NCBI RefSeq assembly: GCF_006494425.1 | Contig: NZ_VHIV01000001.1 | Location: forward strand, 310,001-374,000 | Reading direction: 5' to 3' | DNA: 64,000 nucleotides | DNA from: Bacillus dicomae | Lineage (GTDB): Bacteria; Bacillota; Bacilli; Bacillales; Bacillaceae_G | Shown: positions 62,450 to 64,000 of the stretch, one piece after another | Numbering within the stretch: position 1 is the stretch's first letter | Layout: every line of letters begins with the position of its first letter | Notes under the pieces: model-generated | What the model saw: only the letters and a program-made list of their open reading frames with translations | What the model was told of the DNA's origin: nothing | Databases searched by the model: none | Made by a program: the position numbers and the translations under genes

Positions 62450-63184
62450 ATGAAAATGACTGTTGTCGGCTTTTGGGGCGGCTTTCCAGAAGCGGGAGAA
62501 GCAACGTCGGGGTATTTGTTTGAACACGATGGTTTTCGTTTACTTGTAGACTGTGGTAGTGGTGTACTAGCACAGCTTCAAAAATATATAACACCGTCTC
62601 ATATAGATGCAGTTATACTGTCGCACTACCATCACGATCATGTTGCAGATATTGGGGTATTGCAATATGCGAGATTAATTACGAGTGCAACAAAAGGACA
62701 ACTACCGGAGTTACCAATATACGGTCATACGTTTGACGAGAATGGCTTCCACTCTTTAACGCATGAACCGCATACGAAAGGAATCGCGTACAATCCAGAA
62801 GAAAAACTTCAAGTTGGACCGTTCTCGATTTCATTCTTAAAAACTGTTCATCCTGTTACATGCTTTGCGATGCGTATTACAGCAGGTAGTGATATCGTAG
62901 TATACAGCGCTGACTCCAGTTATATTCCTGAGTTTATTCCATTCACGAAAGATGCTGATCTTTTCATTTGTGAGTGTAATATGTATGCACATCAAGAGGC
63001 TGCAAAAGCAGGACATATGAATAGTACAGAAGTAGCAAGTATTGCAAAAGATGCGAATGTAAAAGAACTTTTATTAACGCACTTACCGCATACAGGCAAT
63101 CCAGCTGATTTAGTAACAGAAGCAAAACAAATTTTCAGTGGCCATATTACGCTAGCGCATAGTGGCTACGTATGGAACTCATGA
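62450..63184 (+). CDS. yhfI: Metallo-beta-lactamase-fold hydrolase YhfI
   Basis: A 244-residue protein. The metal-site motif HYHHDH (in ILSHYHHDHVADIG), later H, D (SADSSY) and H (LLTHLPH) form a dinuclear centre like RNase Z. GSGVLAQLQKY and FICECNMYAHQE are further family marks. The substrate is unknown; it may be a phosphodiester. ATG 62450 follows AAAGGATTG; the TTG at 62441 is part of that site. lplJ starts 9 bases after the stop, so both are co-expressed. Confidence 0.88.
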   Translation: MKMTVVGFWGGFPEAGEATSGYLFEHDGFRLLVDCGSGVLAQLQKYITPSHIDAVILSHYHHDHVADIGVLQYARLITSATKGQLPELPIYGHTFDENGFHSLTHEPHTKGIAYNPEEKLQVGPFSISFLKTVHPVTCFAMRITAGSDIVVYSADSSYIPEFIPFTKDADLFICECNMYAHQEAAKAGHMNSTEVASIAKDANVKELLLTHLPHTGNPADLVTEAKQIFSGHITLAHSGYVWNS

Positions 63185-63193
63185 GGTGATATG

Positions 63194-64000
63194 ATGTTAT
63201 TTATTGATAATAAAGGAATTACAGATCCTAGAATAAACTTAGCAATCGAAGAATATTGTGTGAAGAATTTAGACATTAACGAAACTTATTTACTTTTCTA
63301 CATTAACGAACCTTCTATTATCATTGGTAAAAACCAAAATACAGTAGAAGAAATTAATGCAGATTACGTAAAAGAAAAAGGTATTCATGTCGTTCGTCGT
63401 CTATCAGGCGGAGGCGCAGTATATCATGATTTAGGAAACTTAAACTTCAGCTTTATTACGAAAGATGATGGAGATAGTTTCAGCAACTTCAAAAAATTCA
63501 CAGAGCCTGTAACGAAAGCACTTGGTAAATTAGGTGTAAATGCAGAACTAAGTGGTCGTAACGACATTTTAGCTGAAGGTAGAAAAATTTCAGGTAACGC
63601 ACAGTTCTCAACGAAAGGTCGTATGTTCAGTCACGGTACGTTACTATTTGACTCTGAAATCGATCACGTCGTTTCAGCACTAAAAGTAAAAATGGATAAG
63701 ATCCAATCAAAAGGAATTAAATCAATCCGTAGCCGCGTTGCGAACATTACAGAGTTCCTAAACGAAGAAATGACGACAGAAGAGTTTAGACAACTTCTTC
63801 TAGAAACAATTTTCGAAGGAGAAACAGAAATTCCAACGTATGAATTAACAGAAGAGGATTGGAAAGAAATCCATAAACTTTCTGAAGAACGTTACCAAAA
63901 TTGGGACTGGAACTACGGAAAATCACCGAAGTTCAACTTACAACATTCACACCGCTTCCCAGTTGGACAAGTTGATGTTCGTCTTGAAGTGAAAAAAGGA
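63194..64000 (+). CDS. lplJ: Lipoate-protein ligase LplJ, N-terminal part (runs off the window)
   Basis: 269 codons are present without a stop codon. The signature RRLSGGGAVYHDLGNLNFSF (residues about 70-89) is the lipoate-binding loop of LplA/LplJ ligases, and SGRNDILAEGRKISGNAQFS holds the catalytic Lys. The protein transfers free lipoate or octanoate to the GcvH/E2 domains using ATP. Full-length proteins have about 330 residues, so the last 60 or so lie beyond the window. Start ATG 63194 with GAGGTGAT; another ATG at 63191 is closer than ideal. It follows yhfI as in B. subtilis. Confidence 0.95.
   Translation, partial: MLFIDNKGITDPRINLAIEEYCVKNLDINETYLLFYINEPSIIIGKNQNTVEEINADYVKEKGIHVVRRLSGGGAVYHDLGNLNFSFITKDDGDSFSNFKKFTEPVTKALGKLGVNAELSGRNDILAEGRKISGNAQFSTKGRMFSHGTLLFDSEIDHVVSALKVKMDKIQSKGIKSIRSRVANITEFLNEEMTTEEFRQLLLETIFEGETEIPTYELTEEDWKEIHKLSEERYQNWDWNYGKSPKFNLQHSHRFPVGQVDVRLEVKKG

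Overview
The window is a low-GC Firmicute chromosome segment, almost certainly from the Bacillus cereus group. The gene order follows Bacillus blocks (glpPFKD; prsA, yhaI, hpr, yhaH, hit, ecsABC; hmoB, pbpF, hemEHY; yhgD, yhgE; yhfH, yhfI, lplJ). Three copies of the roughly 155-bp bcr1 repeat, which I recognise as specific to that group, support the assignment. Both window ends cut a gene: glpP (last 19 codons) and lplJ (first 269 codons).

Layout. 1-4.5 kb: glycerol uptake and catabolism, with two GlpP-type terminator/antiterminator leaders and a cre site. 4.5-9.5 kb: small genes, a DUF3995-like gene broken at its 5' end, an ECF sigma operon with its own promoter, and a TetR gene ending inside bcr1. 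9.7-15.4 kb: an MMPL transporter and a HelD-type helicase. 15.5-22.8 kb: protein quality control and secretion (prsA, hpr, yhaH, hit, ecsABC), interrupted by two unexplained repeat arrays. 22.8-26.9 kb: an accessory island with a lipase-domain toxin of reversed LXG-like layout, a helper protein, four paralogous lipoproteins (probable immunity) and decayed toxin copies. 27-38 kb: a TetR/membrane-protein pair, two paralogous pairs of bacterial PH-domain membrane proteins, an SLH/L,D-transpeptidase wall protein, a nitroreductase relic, an unlabelled inverted-repeat element and a repeat-rich lipoprotein. 38-44.3 kb: heme handling (hmoB, hemE, hemH, hemY) with pbpF. 44.3-53 kb: an insertion relative to the B. 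subtilis order, with a secreted nuclease and a BlaI/BlaR1-like pair. 53-64 kb: yhgD/yhgE with three matching operators, small membrane proteins, DinB and WYL proteins, a LacI regulator and yhfH, yhfI, lplJ.

How genes work together. GlpF imports glycerol, GlpK phosphorylates it and GlpD oxidises it; the shared hairpins tie them to GlpP. HemE, HemY and HemH form the coproporphyrin-dependent heme route, and HmoB can degrade heme. EcsABC, PrsA and Hpr affect secretion and extracellular enzymes. The lipase island looks like a contact-dependent antagonism module: one intact toxin, one helper, and an expanded set of outward-facing lipoproteins.

The most notable signals are (i) the lipase-toxin/immunity array with repeated duplication and toxin decay, (ii) exact 20-nt-period arrays at two loci, (iii) four copies of a GACACC plus CATTTC/GAAATG motif between hit and ecsA, (iv) a 208-bp inverted-repeat element abutting bcr1, and (v) a BlaR1-like protease with no visible penicillin-binding sensor. 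All family calls rest on reading the sequence and memory; no database search was run.
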